Shown here: positions 9,048 through 16,706 of the stretch, one piece after another
How the letters are laid out: each line of letters begins with the position of its first letter
Position numbering within the stretch: the stretch's first letter is position 1
Assembly: GCA_049589355.1 (NCBI GenBank)
Contig: JBAWAP010000434.1
Span: 1 to 64,000 of the forward strand
DNA: 64,000 nt
Reading direction: 5' to 3'
Origin: JBAWAP01 sp049589355
GTDB taxonomy: Bacteria > Chloroflexota > Anaerolineae > VGOG01
Notes under the pieces: model-generated
Seen by the model: only the letters and a program-made list of their open reading frames with translations
Told to the model about the DNA's origin: nothing
Databases searched by the model: none
Position numbers and translations under genes: made by a program

Positions 9048-9830
9048 TTAATGTTGGTTCTTGAATACCGAGGGCAAATAAACTCCATAATTCACCTGCC
9101 AATAGGCCACTTGGTCAGCATATCCCCCCTTATATATGAGACTACTGTATACACCAGCAGGGAAGGCCTCCCCCAAATGTGGGTGGCGTATAAGGAAATA
9201 ACCTTCCCCCGATCCCGAATAGTTTTCGCTCCGGTCGATTATGCATCCCGTCTCCAATTCTGTAACCTCCCTGACACATACCCCTATCTCGTCTTCCTCC
9301 GGGAGATTTTCATAGTCGAACACCGCATAGACAGTTTGGGTGCCGGGAGGGAATTCGGTCATGGGTTGTCCATCGGGCGAGTCGCTCATATATAGATTCG
9401 TGATTTGACCAGGTGTATCTGCGCGCACATGCCACAGCTTGATCTTGCTGGGATACAGGCCAGCGTATATCCCCGTTCGATAAGTGTCGGGAGGAATCGG
9501 GCCGGAGGTATGGGTTACAGTTATGCACTCAGTGGCCGACCCTGTGTACGAATGGCTTGTGTCGTATAAGGTGACATCGTCGGTGACGGCGATTCGCCAC
9601 TCTTCCCCTTGCATATCAGAGTAGTCAAAGACCACGTATACAGTCTGCGTGTCAGTAGGGAATAGGATCATATCGGGACCATCGCACGAGTCGCTCATGT
9701 GAAGGTTCGTAATCGTGCCTTGCTGAGTTGCAAGGGAGCTCGCAACCTTGGCGGCCACCGCTCCTATCAGCACCACAGTCAACGCCAGTGCAATAACAGC
9801 GGCAACTAACACTACTCTTTTCGGTTTCAT
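9048..9830 (-). CDS. Secreted protein with two copies of an unnamed 'SDxxDG/VFDY' domain
   Basis: A 260-residue protein; the ATG at 9830 follows AAAGGAG with 8-nt spacing. A signal or anchor helix (residues 8-30) is followed by two about 100-residue repeats, each starting ITNLHMSDS/ITNLYMSDS, then DG...M..FP..TQTVY.VFDY, a YTGSG/YSGSG turn and a closing W.V strand. It ends GVYLPSVFKNQH, much like the tail of the neighbouring subtilisin-fold protein. The N-terminal repeat is closely similar, also at DNA level, to the first repeat of the 10982-12346 gene, indicating recent duplication. I do not recognise the domain; an all-beta extracellular module is likely. It is probably co-transcribed from the promoter at 12415-12443. 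Confidence 0.8.
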   Translation of the reverse strand: MKPKRVVLVAAVIALALTVVLIGAVAAKVASSLATQQGTITNLHMSDSCDGPDMILFPTDTQTVYVVFDYSDMQGEEWRIAVTDDVTLYDTSHSYTGSATECITVTHTSGPIPPDTYRTGIYAGLYPSKIKLWHVRADTPGQITNLYMSDSPDGQPMTEFPPGTQTVYAVFDYENLPEEDEIGVCVREVTELETGCIIDRSENYSGSGEGYFLIRHPHLGEAFPAGVYSSLIYKGGYADQVAYWQVNYGVYLPSVFKNQH

Positions 9831-9865
9831 TCTTGAGACTCCTTTCGGTTTTGTTAGTCGAATTT

Positions 9866-10396
9866 TTACTTCTCGACGGGGTATCCCGCCTGCTGCCAAC
9901 GGGAGAATTCTACCTTCAAGGCCTTAACATCTCTGAACCCCTTGTCCTGGAGAAACTGTGCCGCACGGGCACCGTCGTCTGGAGGAGGTCAACAGCGGGC
10001 GCAATAGGTGATGATCTCTTTATCCCGAGGAAGCTCAGTATAACGATCCTCTATCTCCTCCCAAGGGATTGAGACGGCCCCTATTATGTGGCCCTCACCG
10101 AAATCTTCTTTGCTGCGCACATCAACGATGACTATGTCAGCCCCAGCATCCAGCTTTTCTTTCAACTGCTCCAGGCTAACACGAGGTACGTCAGATTCGC
10201 TATCTGGAACACTAGGTGAGGTAGAAGGCTCCCATAATTGTCGTATCTGGCGAACGACGGTAGAGCCAAACTCTTGGATGGTAACTGCTCCTGGACCACC
10301 GGCTGCAGAATACAGTCTGCCCAGCCATACCCCCACCGCGAAGACGGCCACAATCCCCAGAACGCCCAGTACTCTGTAAATGATTTTCCTGGTCAT
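9866..10396 (-). CDS. Membrane-anchored rhodanese-like protein with an in-frame TGA next to the catalytic Cys (candidate selenoprotein)
   Basis: The ATG at 10396 starts an N-terminal membrane helix (VLGVLGIVAVFAVGVWLG), a short linker and a rhodanese domain (IVIVDVRSKEDFGEGHIIGA) reaching EIITYCARC at residue 135. The next codon is TGA (9989-9991). The same frame continues for 40 codons through a normal rhodanese C-terminal half (PPPDDGARAAQFL..., ending QQAGYPVEK) to a TAA at 9866-9868. So TGA is the only interruption of a complete 176-residue domain and lies 4 residues after the active-site Cys-132. A 5-bp hairpin with a 5-nt loop follows (see 9958-9972). Reading as selenocysteine is attractive but unproven; a nonsense mutation or sequencing error remain alternatives. 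It sits between the secreted-domain genes. Confidence 0.6.
9958..9972 (-). promoter_or_regulatory. SECIS-like hairpin downstream of the rhodanese TGA
   Basis: On the minus strand GTGCC-CGTGC-GGCAC forms a perfect 5-bp stem with a 5-nt loop carrying G at loop position 2. The loop lies 22-26 nt after the TGA. This fits the bacterial SECIS rules as I remember them (loop 16-37 nt downstream, G among the first two loop bases). Such a small GC-rich hairpin could also arise by chance. Confidence 0.4.
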
Positions 10397-10421
10397 TAAG
10401 ACTCCTCCTTGGGAAGGATAG

Positions 10422-10943
10422 CTAACGAGCAGTCAACACCCGGTAAATGGCCCAGACAACAAGTATGATCAGCACTATTGCAGCGGCCGGGACAGCAAAG
10501 TCCTTCGCCTGGCTATAGACCTTGGCAACGGGCGACGTTGTTGGCGTGGCAACAGGCCTTGCTACTGGCTCGCCAACATCCCATATTATGGTCCTACTTA
10601 CGTATTCACCATAGTAAAAATTGGTGACATACCGACCATCGGGAAAGACCCCCTCCTTGGGCGAAGTCGCCACGGACTCTGTCCCAGATCCGGTGTAGGC
10701 TTGGGTCTGCTCGAAGAGAATGCTGCCGAAATTGTCATAGACCCTTACTTTTATCTGTTCCCCAGCCATATCAGCGTAATCGAAGATAGCATAGACGACG
10801 GCTATACCTGAGGGAAACTGGGTCATGGCCTGCCCATCGGGAGCATCGCTCAGATGGATGTTAGCCAGGCTCTGGGCCATAGCGATACTGACTAACAAGA
10901 TGGTCAAGGATAAAGCTATAGCGATAGGAACAAGGCGTTTCAT
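10422..10943 (-). CDS. Membrane-anchored protein with one 'SDxxDG/VFDY' domain
   Basis: A 173-residue protein with a signal peptide (MKRLVPIAIALSLTILLVS), a single copy of the domain found in both flanking secreted proteins (IHLSDAPDGQAMTQFPSG, VYAIFDYADMAGE, YTGSGTES, IIWDVG), a Pro/Thr linker and a C-terminal helix (AAAIVLIILVVWAIYRVL) with a basic end. The topology suggests an extracytoplasmic domain tethered by its C-terminus. It is 25 bases upstream of the rhodanese gene and probably co-transcribed with it. Function unknown. Confidence 0.8.
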   Translation of the reverse strand: MKRLVPIAIALSLTILLVSIAMAQSLANIHLSDAPDGQAMTQFPSGIAVVYAIFDYADMAGEQIKVRVYDNFGSILFEQTQAYTGSGTESVATSPKEGVFPDGRYVTNFYYGEYVSRTIIWDVGEPVARPVATPTTSPVAKVYSQAKDFAVPAAAIVLIILVVWAIYRVLTAR

Positions 10944-10981
10944 TGGTTAACACTCCTTTCACAAGATAATCTTTGGGAGAA

Positions 10982-12346
10982 TCAAGAAGACCGTCTCTGC
11001 CAAAGCAACAAAGCCAAGAGGACCAATACCACTGCTACAAAAACATAACCTGCGATAACCCAAAAAGGTCTTGTACCCTCCGTGGTGCCTGAAGTGGCAG
11101 TGGGTACGGGGGTAAACATTGGCATCAGTGCGGTTGTCGGTGTTGGCAATACTGTTGCCGGAGTGATAGATGGTGACGTCACCGCGGCTGTAGCTGGCAT
11201 TAGGGTGGTTGTAGGCAGAGCTGTGGCCAAGGTTGGCGTTAGTGATACCTCTGTGGCCGTCGGCAGCGCTGGAGTCGGTGTCAGTGTCGGCTGTTCCGGT
11301 GCCAGTGTTGGTGTAGGCGGCATCGGGGTTGGATATGGCTGCTCCGGTGTAAGTGTCGGCGTCGGAGGCACTGGAGTTGGCGTCGGCTGCCCCGGCGCTA
11401 GTGTTGGCGTAGGTGACGCCGACGTTGGAGTAGGCGTAGGCAGCACCGGATAGGGGTTTGCTGGCCCTGGTGTCGGTGTAGGAGGCATCGGTGTCGCCGT
11501 AGTCGTTGCTGGAATGGATGTAGGGGTGAGAGTCACTGGTGTCGCCGTAGCCGTTGCTGGAATGGGCGTAGGCGTGGAAGTTGCCTCCTCAGTGGCTGGA
11601 CTTGCCGAAATAACTGACCAACTTACAATACCGTCAACAGACCCGTCCTTCACGACGAGAGTTCTATACTTGTCTACGGGAAAACCAGTCATTAGGTAGT
11701 GGGTTATGCTGATGGCCTTCGTCCCTGAGCCAGTAAGAGAAGCCCCCGTGCTGATAACATCCGCATAACCACCATCTTCTTTCCGAACATCGATCCCTAC
11801 TACATTTCCTACCATGCCAGCATAATCGAAAATCGCCCAAACGGTCCGAGTCCGAATGCCTTCAATGAACACTGTCTCTGATGGCCCATCAGGCGCAATG
11901 CTCATGCGAAGATTCGTGATTTCGCCTGGCCCACCTGGACGCACGTACCACAATAGAGTCTTGACAGGAAAAAGCCCAGAATGTATCTGCGTCTGAAAAG
12001 CACCGGAAGGAATAGGCCCAGAGGTGTGAGTTATGGTAATGCACTTAGTGCCCGACCCTGTGTACGAATGGGTTTCGTCATATAAAGCGACACCGCCGGT
12101 GTCCCTGACCGCGATTCGCCACTCTTCCCCTTGCATATCAGAGTAATCGAAGACCACGTATACGGTCTCCGTGTCAACCGGGAAGAGGATCATATTGGTG
12201 CCGTCGCATGAGTCACTCATGTGAAGATTCGTGATCATGCCTTGCTGAGCTGCAAGAGAACTCGCACCCTTCGCCGCTAGCCCTGCTATCAGCACCACAG
12301 TCAACGCCAGTGCTAATCCAACAGTCCGAGAAACCAATCGCCTCAT
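10982..12346 (-). CDS. Secreted, C-terminally anchored protein with two 'SDxxDG/VFDY' domains and a Pro/Thr-rich stalk
   Basis: Started at the ATG at 12346 (MRRLVSRTVGLALALTVVL) this is 454 residues, with GGAGGG/GGGGA upstream. Order: signal peptide; two about 100-residue domains (ITNLHMSDSCDG...VFDYSDMQGEEW; ITNLRMSIAPDG...IFDYAGMVG); a stalk of about 165 residues of TPTP/PTPT-type low complexity (about 11090-11600); a C-terminal helix (VIAGYVFVAVVLVLLALLL) followed by WQRRSS. The first gene after a consensus promoter, so it heads the secreted-domain cluster. The stalk resembles cell-wall-spanning linkers of Chloroflexota surface proteins. The domain is unnamed to my knowledge. Confidence 0.8.
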   Translation of the reverse strand: MRRLVSRTVGLALALTVVLIAGLAAKGASSLAAQQGMITNLHMSDSCDGTNMILFPVDTETVYVVFDYSDMQGEEWRIAVRDTGGVALYDETHSYTGSGTKCITITHTSGPIPSGAFQTQIHSGLFPVKTLLWYVRPGGPGEITNLRMSIAPDGPSETVFIEGIRTRTVWAIFDYAGMVGNVVGIDVRKEDGGYADVISTGASLTGSGTKAISITHYLMTGFPVDKYRTLVVKDGSVDGIVSWSVISASPATEEATSTPTPIPATATATPVTLTPTSIPATTTATPMPPTPTPGPANPYPVLPTPTPTSASPTPTLAPGQPTPTPVPPTPTLTPEQPYPTPMPPTPTLAPEQPTLTPTPALPTATEVSLTPTLATALPTTTLMPATAAVTSPSITPATVLPTPTTALMPMFTPVPTATSGTTEGTRPFWVIAGYVFVAVVLVLLALLLWQRRSS

Positions 12347-12414
12347 AGAATCCCCATTCCCTCCAAACTTGATGCCAGAACACGATGTCAAGACTCTGGG
12401 GCCAAACAACGCAT

Positions 12415-12443
12415 ATTATACCATTTTAGCCAAGAGGTGTCAA
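12415..12443 (-). promoter_or_regulatory. Consensus sigma70 promoter of the secreted-domain cluster
   Basis: TTGACA (12438-12443), exactly 17 bp, TATAAT (12415-12420). It starts 2 bp after the aroQ stop codon and drives the three secreted-domain genes and the rhodanese. Confidence 0.85.
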
Positions 12444-12444
12444 C

Positions 12445-12882
12445 TTAGGCCAGCCTCATCAGCAAGGCTTCTAATCCCAAGACGTAGCTTTGCCAGCCGA
12501 AGCCCGCTATCTGGCCGAGGCATACGGGGGCGATGACGGAGAGATGCCGAAAATCCTCGCGAGCCTGGATGTTGGAGAGGTGGACTTCAACGGTAGGCAA
12601 GCCAACAGCCGCGATAGCATCGCGAATGGCATAGCTATAATGGGTATAAGCACCAGGGTTGATAACCAAACCATCGGCCCAGCCAACCGCTTGTTGGATA
12701 GTGTCAATGATAGCCCCTTCGTGGTTCGACTGGAAGGTGCGCACTTCGATACCCTTGTCAGCAGCGTAAGCCTGCAATCGCTCGTTGATCTCCTCTAGAG
12801 TGACCGAGCCGTAAACCTCTGGCTCCCGCGTGCCCAACAAGTTTAGGTTAGGGCCGTGGATAATAAGGATTGTAGTGCTCAT
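12445..12882 (-). CDS. aroQ: 3-dehydroquinate dehydratase, type II
   Basis: 145 residues, the usual size of the dodecameric type II enzyme that dehydrates 3-dehydroquinate to 3-dehydroshikimate. The family signatures are visible: [14 protein letters not shown] at the N-terminus, [29 protein letters not shown] and [15 protein letters not shown], with the active-site Tyr region near VYG and His in EVHLSN. The ATG at 12882 overlaps the stop of aroKB by 4 bp (ATGA), so translational coupling is likely. Last gene of the aromatic operon; its stop abuts the next promoter. Confidence 0.95.
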   Translation of the reverse strand: MSTTILIIHGPNLNLLGTREPEVYGSVTLEEINERLQAYAADKGIEVRTFQSNHEGAIIDTIQQAVGWADGLVINPGAYTHYSYAIRDAIAAVGLPTVEVHLSNIQAREDFRHLSVIAPVCLGQIAGFGWQSYVLGLEALLMRLA

Positions 12883-14474
12883 CTTTCCCTCAGCTTTTCT
12901 AAAACTTCTAAGACTGTTGCCTCTGGTACCTCGTCGGTGACCACGACCTGCCCAATAGCTCTGGGCAATACAAAACGCAGCTTCTTTCCTCGCCTCTTTT
13001 TGTCGGTGGCCATGGCCTCCCAAACCTCTCTCGGCTTGTAACCTTCATAGTGGGTTGGTAAACCAAATCGTTGGAGAAGGGGGGCTAAACGCCCCTCAAC
13101 CTTCTCGTCGCACAGGCCCAGGACGATGGCCGTCCTGGCCGCAGCCACCATGCCGATGCTCACCGCCTCACCGTGGCGGAGGGTGAAGCCGCTGAGCACC
13201 TCCAAGGCGTGGCCAAAGGTGTGGCCCAGGTTGAGCACAGCTCGCTGTCCTCTCTCGTAAGGGTCCTCCTCCACGATGGCTACCTTAACTCGGATGGCCT
13301 CGGTGATGACATGGAGTGAGGGTTCGTCGCCTCTCTCCTCTAAGCGCTCAAAAAGGCTGGGCGAACCGATCACCCCTGCCTTGATCACCTCGGCCCACCC
13401 GGATCGCATCTCTGCTTCGTCCAGGGTGGTCAGAGCGAGAGAATCAATCAAAACCATCTCTGGCTGTTTGAAAGCGCCAATGAGATTTTTCCCCCTGGGG
13501 TGATCTACGGCCACCTTGCCCCCAATGCTGGCATCCACCATGGCCAGGAGGGTGGTGGGCAACTGTACCAGGGGCACCCCTCGCATGTAGGTGGCTGCCG
13601 CGAAGCCTGCCATATCGCCGATCACGCCACCGCCCAGGGCCAGCACCGCACCGCTTCGATCCAGCCCACCTTTGATGAACTGATCGTACAGGGAGCCGAC
13701 GGTGTCCAGGGTCTTGTAGGCCTCTCCATCAGGCACCTGGCAGATGGCTGGCTCGAAGCCCGCTTTCTGCAAGCTTCCGATAACGGTACGGGCGTAAAGA
13801 TCGCCGACCGTTGGATTGGTGACCAGGGCCACTCTACCCCGCAGTCCCTGCTCGCGCACCAACTCACCAACCCGCGCCAGAAGCCCCTCGCCCAAATGGA
13901 TCCTGTAACTTCCCGTTGGCGTCCGCACCGCTATCTTTTCTACAGTCGCCTCACCCCAATCACCTAACAACCTGATCACTCTCTCTGCTACCTCCTCCAC
14001 CGTCAAGCCTGTGGTGTCAATCTGGTGAGGGATGCGGCTATAGGCTTCGCGCCGCTGGGCCAGCAGGGACTCGATGCGCTCTCTCCGATCAGCCGCGTCC
14101 AGGAGCGGCCTGTCTTCTACCTGGGCCAGACGCCGCAAGATTTCCCCAACATCGCAGGTCAGGCATACGAGCAACCCGCTCGTGCCCAAGGCCTGGCGGC
14201 TCTCCTCAGGGATCAGCGCTCTGCCACCAGTGGCGATGACTAGCCCGTGCCTTGTGGCCAACTCCTGGCAAAGCTGTCGCTCCTGTTGGCGAAAGAACCC
14301 CTCGCCCTGTTGAGCGAAGATCTCAGGGATAGCCATACCCACCCGCTCCTCGATGAGGGGGTCCATATCCACAAACTCCCGGCCCAACCGCCGGGCCAAT
14401 TCCAACCCCACCTTCGATTTACCGGTGCCCATGAAGCCGGTGATAACGATGTTTGCACCCCTGTTCACTTCCAC
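12879..14474 (-). CDS. aroKB: Fused shikimate kinase - 3-dehydroquinate synthase
   Basis: 531 residues. Residues 1-170 are shikimate kinase: P-loop [11 protein letters not shown], substrate Asp in [17 protein letters not shown] and EDRPLL. Residues about 178-531 are 3-dehydroquinate synthase: [37 protein letters not shown], the metal-ligand regions [13 protein letters not shown] and [12 protein letters not shown], and [12 protein letters not shown]. The two activities are steps five and two of the shikimate pathway, normally separate genes; here one polypeptide. It overlaps aroC by 10 bp upstream and aroQ by 4 bp downstream, indicating tight operon coupling. Confidence 0.95.
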   Translation of the reverse strand: MEVNRGANIVITGFMGTGKSKVGLELARRLGREFVDMDPLIEERVGMAIPEIFAQQGEGFFRQQERQLCQELATRHGLVIATGGRALIPEESRQALGTSGLLVCLTCDVGEILRRLAQVEDRPLLDAADRRERIESLLAQRREAYSRIPHQIDTTGLTVEEVAERVIRLLGDWGEATVEKIAVRTPTGSYRIHLGEGLLARVGELVREQGLRGRVALVTNPTVGDLYARTVIGSLQKAGFEPAICQVPDGEAYKTLDTVGSLYDQFIKGGLDRSGAVLALGGGVIGDMAGFAAATYMRGVPLVQLPTTLLAMVDASIGGKVAVDHPRGKNLIGAFKQPEMVLIDSLALTTLDEAEMRSGWAEVIKAGVIGSPSLFERLEERGDEPSLHVITEAIRVKVAIVEEDPYERGQRAVLNLGHTFGHALEVLSGFTLRHGEAVSIGMVAAARTAIVLGLCDEKVEGRLAPLLQRFGLPTHYEGYKPREVWEAMATDKKRRGKKLRFVLPRAIGQVVVTDEVPEATVLEVLEKLRER

Positions 14475-15643
14475 CTCGACTTCATCTCCTCGATGCTATC
14501 TCCCCCGAGCTTCTCCATCAATGCGTCGGCGATCACCCAGGCGACCATGGCCTCGCCGACTATCGAAGCAGCAGGCACGGCACAGACATCAGAGCGCTGA
14601 TACTGAGTAGTGGCCGGCTCTCCTGTGGCCAGGTCCACCGAACGCAGAGGTGTCACGGTAGTAGGGATAGGTTTCATGGCTGCCCGCACCACGATGGGCT
14701 GCCCGTTGCTCATCCCACCCTCAATGCCGCCAGCCCTATTGGAGTGACGAGTAACGAGTAACGAGTAACGAGTTTCCTCATCTCTCATTTCTCGTTCCTC
14801 GTTACTCGTTACGAAGATTTCATCGTGCACCTCTGTTCCCAACCTACGAGCATTCTCGAAAGCCGGCCCGATCTCCAACCCTTTGATGGCCGGAATGCTC
14901 ATCACCGCGCCAGCCAGGCGAGCGTCCAGGCGACGGTCCCATTGGACGTGGCTACCCAGGCCGACAGGCACGCCGGTGGCAACGACAACGAAAACGCCGC
15001 CCAGGGAGTCCCCCCCTGTCTTGGCCTCGTCAATGCGCTGACGCATGGCCTCTGCGGCGACGGGATCGGGACAGCGAACGTCGGAGGCTTCTGCCCTCTC
15101 CCAGAGTTCGCCCCTCTCGCTCCCCCCCAAAAGTTGGGGGGGGCTGGGGGAGGGCGGGATCTCCGCCACCACGCCACCGATTTCGGTCACGTAGCTGCCA
15201 ACGGAGATGCTGAACTCGGAAAGCAACTGCTTAGCCACTGCCCCCACTGCCACCCGAGCTGCTGTCTCACGAGCACTGGCTCGCTCAGCTACCAACCGCA
15301 GATCGCCTAGGTTGTACTTGATGGCCCCCGCCAGATCGGCATGGCCTGGCCGAGGTACCGTCCAAGGCGGGATATCCCTGTCCTTCCAGTTGGCCCAGTC
15401 CTTGTTCTCGATGCGTAAGGCGATAGGCGTACCGATGGTCAGGCCCTTGGATACTCCGCTAAGAATCTCGACCTGGTCACGCTCGATCTTCATGCGCTGA
15501 CCGCGTCCATAGCCCCCCTGGCGGCGGCGTAGATCAACGTTGATCTCTTCTTCGCTTAGATGAAGCCCAGCCGGCATTCCCTCGATGATGGCTGTGAGAC
15601 AAGGCCCATGAGACTCGCCAGCGGTCAAAAAACGCAACGCCAT
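14465..15643 (-). CDS. aroC: Chorismate synthase
   Basis: 392 residues. Makes chorismate from EPSP using reduced FMN. Signatures: [13 protein letters not shown] at the N-terminus, [55 protein letters not shown] and [18 protein letters not shown]. Two stretches have no counterpart in the family core and coincide with repeat DNA: about residues 165-187 ([18 protein letters not shown]-run palindrome near 15115-15160) and about residues 277-302 (heptamer array at 14742-14812). Both keep frame and presumably sit in surface loops. It starts 111 bp downstream of the aroE stop region and overlaps aroKB. Confidence 0.95.
   Translation of the reverse strand: MALRFLTAGESHGPCLTAIIEGMPAGLHLSEEEINVDLRRRQGGYGRGQRMKIERDQVEILSGVSKGLTIGTPIALRIENKDWANWKDRDIPPWTVPRPGHADLAGAIKYNLGDLRLVAERASARETAARVAVGAVAKQLLSEFSISVGSYVTEIGGVVAEIPPSPSPPQLLGGSERGELWERAEASDVRCPDPVAAEAMRQRIDEAKTGGDSLGGVFVVVATGVPVGLGSHVQWDRRLDARLAGAVMSIPAIKGLEIGPAFENARRLGTEVHDEIFVTSNEEREMRDEETRYSLLVTRHSNRAGGIEGGMSNGQPIVVRAAMKPIPTTVTPLRSVDLATGEPATTQYQRSDVCAVPAASIVGEAMVAWVIADALMEKLGGDSIEEMKSRWK
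14742..14812. repeat. Heptamer array plus inverted copy inside aroC
   Basis: Plus strand: GAGTGAC then three GAGTAAC (14742-14769), then about 20 bases, then the inverted form CTCGTTCCTCGTTACTCGTTAC (14791-14812, given as two parts of one inverted arm). It encodes the extra segment near [13 protein letters not shown] of chorismate synthase, in frame. Confidence 0.75.
15115..15160. repeat. C/G-run palindrome inside aroC
   Basis: CCCCCCCAAAAGTTGGGGGG with a following G-rich tail lies in frame inside aroC and encodes a Pro/Ser/Gly-rich insert. The palindromic form and position in a conserved gene suggest an inserted element. Confidence 0.55.
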
Positions 15644-15711
15644 CGCTTACCTCCTCAGAGTCTTAGGCATAATTCATGAGACAAAGAGACCTGTTTGAGC
15701 AAGCAGCCTAC

Positions 15712-15779
15712 GTGATGCGTAAAACGTGATGCGTGAAAACGGCTTGCTCACGCATCACGGATCACGTTTCACGCAGAAT
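15712..15779. repeat. Degenerate direct and inverted repeat at the aroE 3' end
   Basis: Units resembling GTGATGCGTAAAAC and their inverse (CACGCATCACGGATCACGT) surround the aroE stop; the last codons of aroE (RFCVKRDP) are encoded by the repeat. It fills most of the aroE-aroC gap (15644-15754). Confidence 0.65.
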
Positions 15780-16693
15780 CTTTGCAGCAGCAAGCCTAAA
15801 AGTGTCAAGGACGTTTCCTGCGATTCTGAACTATGCCAAGTTTTGCTAGCAGCCTCGTACATCGTCTCGACAGGTGCTTTCTCCCCCGTCCACAGTTCGA
15901 AAGCCGCAGCTCCCTGGTGGACCAGCATCCCCAAACCGCCGATGCCTTTCGCTCCTGCTTCTCTAGCCTGCCGCAGAAGCTTGGTCTGGCGAGGATTGTA
16001 TACCAGGTCGAAGACGGTCAGATGGCCGGGGAAGGCCAGGTCTTCCGGCCAGGGGGATTTGTCTACTTCAGGCCACATGCCGACAGGCGTGGCATTGACC
16101 AATAAGTGGGATTCAGTTGCCCGCTCTTTCAATATTTGTAGTGTGAGAGGGAGGGAGAGGAGGGAAAGAGAGGGAAACAAGGGGGAGAAATCTTGAACCA
16201 GGGCGTGAGCACGGGATGGAGTGCGATTCAGAGCAGTCACCTGCGCCCCGCCCTGGGCCAGGGCGTAGACTACGGCCCTGGCAGCGCCACCAGCCCCCAG
16301 AACCACAGCCCGCTTGCCCTGAGGATCGAAGCCAACCTCGCTTAAGGCAGTCAGGAAGCCTTGCCAGTCGCTGTTGTACCCGATGCCCTGCCCCTCACGC
16401 ACCACGATGGTATTGACTGCCCCGATAGCTTGCGCCTCCGGTGTGACTTCGTCGAGATAGGATATCACCGCCTCTTTGTGAGGTACAGTAACATTGGCCC
16501 CCACGAAGTTCAGAGCCCGCAGGCCAGCAACCGCTTCCCCCAACTGCTCAGGATGCACAGGCAAGGGCAGGTAGCACCAGTTCAGGTTGAGCGCGGCAAA
16601 GGCGCTATTGTGCATGGCTGGCGAGAGGCTGTGCTCGATTGGATAACCTATCAATCCTACGAGCTTCGTCTGGCCATTGATGTCCAGTGGCAT
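15755..16693 (-). CDS. aroE: Shikimate dehydrogenase
   Basis: 312 residues, longer than the usual about 270-290. NADPH-dependent reduction of 3-dehydroshikimate. Seen: GYPIEHSLSPAMHN (substrate Ser motif), NVTVPHKEAV (catalytic Lys), GAVNTIV, YNSDWQGF, nucleotide-binding VVLGAGGAARAV, NRTPSRA, NATPVGM and GGLGMLVHQGAAAF. The extra length comes from a polypurine-tract insert (PLFPSLSLLSLPLT, about 16140-16195) between the NADP-ribose loop and the next helix, and a repeat-derived C-terminal tail (LLLQRFCVKRDP). Located 13 bp after aroA. Confidence 0.93.
   Translation of the reverse strand: MPLDINGQTKLVGLIGYPIEHSLSPAMHNSAFAALNLNWCYLPLPVHPEQLGEAVAGLRALNFVGANVTVPHKEAVISYLDEVTPEAQAIGAVNTIVVREGQGIGYNSDWQGFLTALSEVGFDPQGKRAVVLGAGGAARAVVYALAQGGAQVTALNRTPSRAHALVQDFSPLFPSLSLLSLPLTLQILKERATESHLLVNATPVGMWPEVDKSPWPEDLAFPGHLTVFDLVYNPRQTKLLRQAREAGAKGIGGLGMLVHQGAAAFELWTGEKAPVETMYEAASKTWHSSESQETSLTLLGLLLQRFCVKRDP
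16140..16195. repeat. Polypurine GAGGG-type tract inside aroE
   Basis: The plus strand is nearly pure purine (GTGAGAGGGAGGGAGAGGAG and onwards), encoding the low-complexity PLFPSLSLLSLPLT in aroE. It looks like slippage-expanded or inserted sequence. Confidence 0.6.
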
Positions 16694-16706
16694 GGCTCGC
16701 TCTCCT

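Noticed and set aside
9866..10000. Frameshift as explanation of the rhodanese interruption
   Set aside because: The sequence after TGA continues in exactly the same frame, so no indel is needed; only a stop codon has to be explained.
11082..11453. Gly/Val-rich plus-strand ORF
   Set aside because: Antisense of the Pro/Thr stalk of the minus-strand surface protein.
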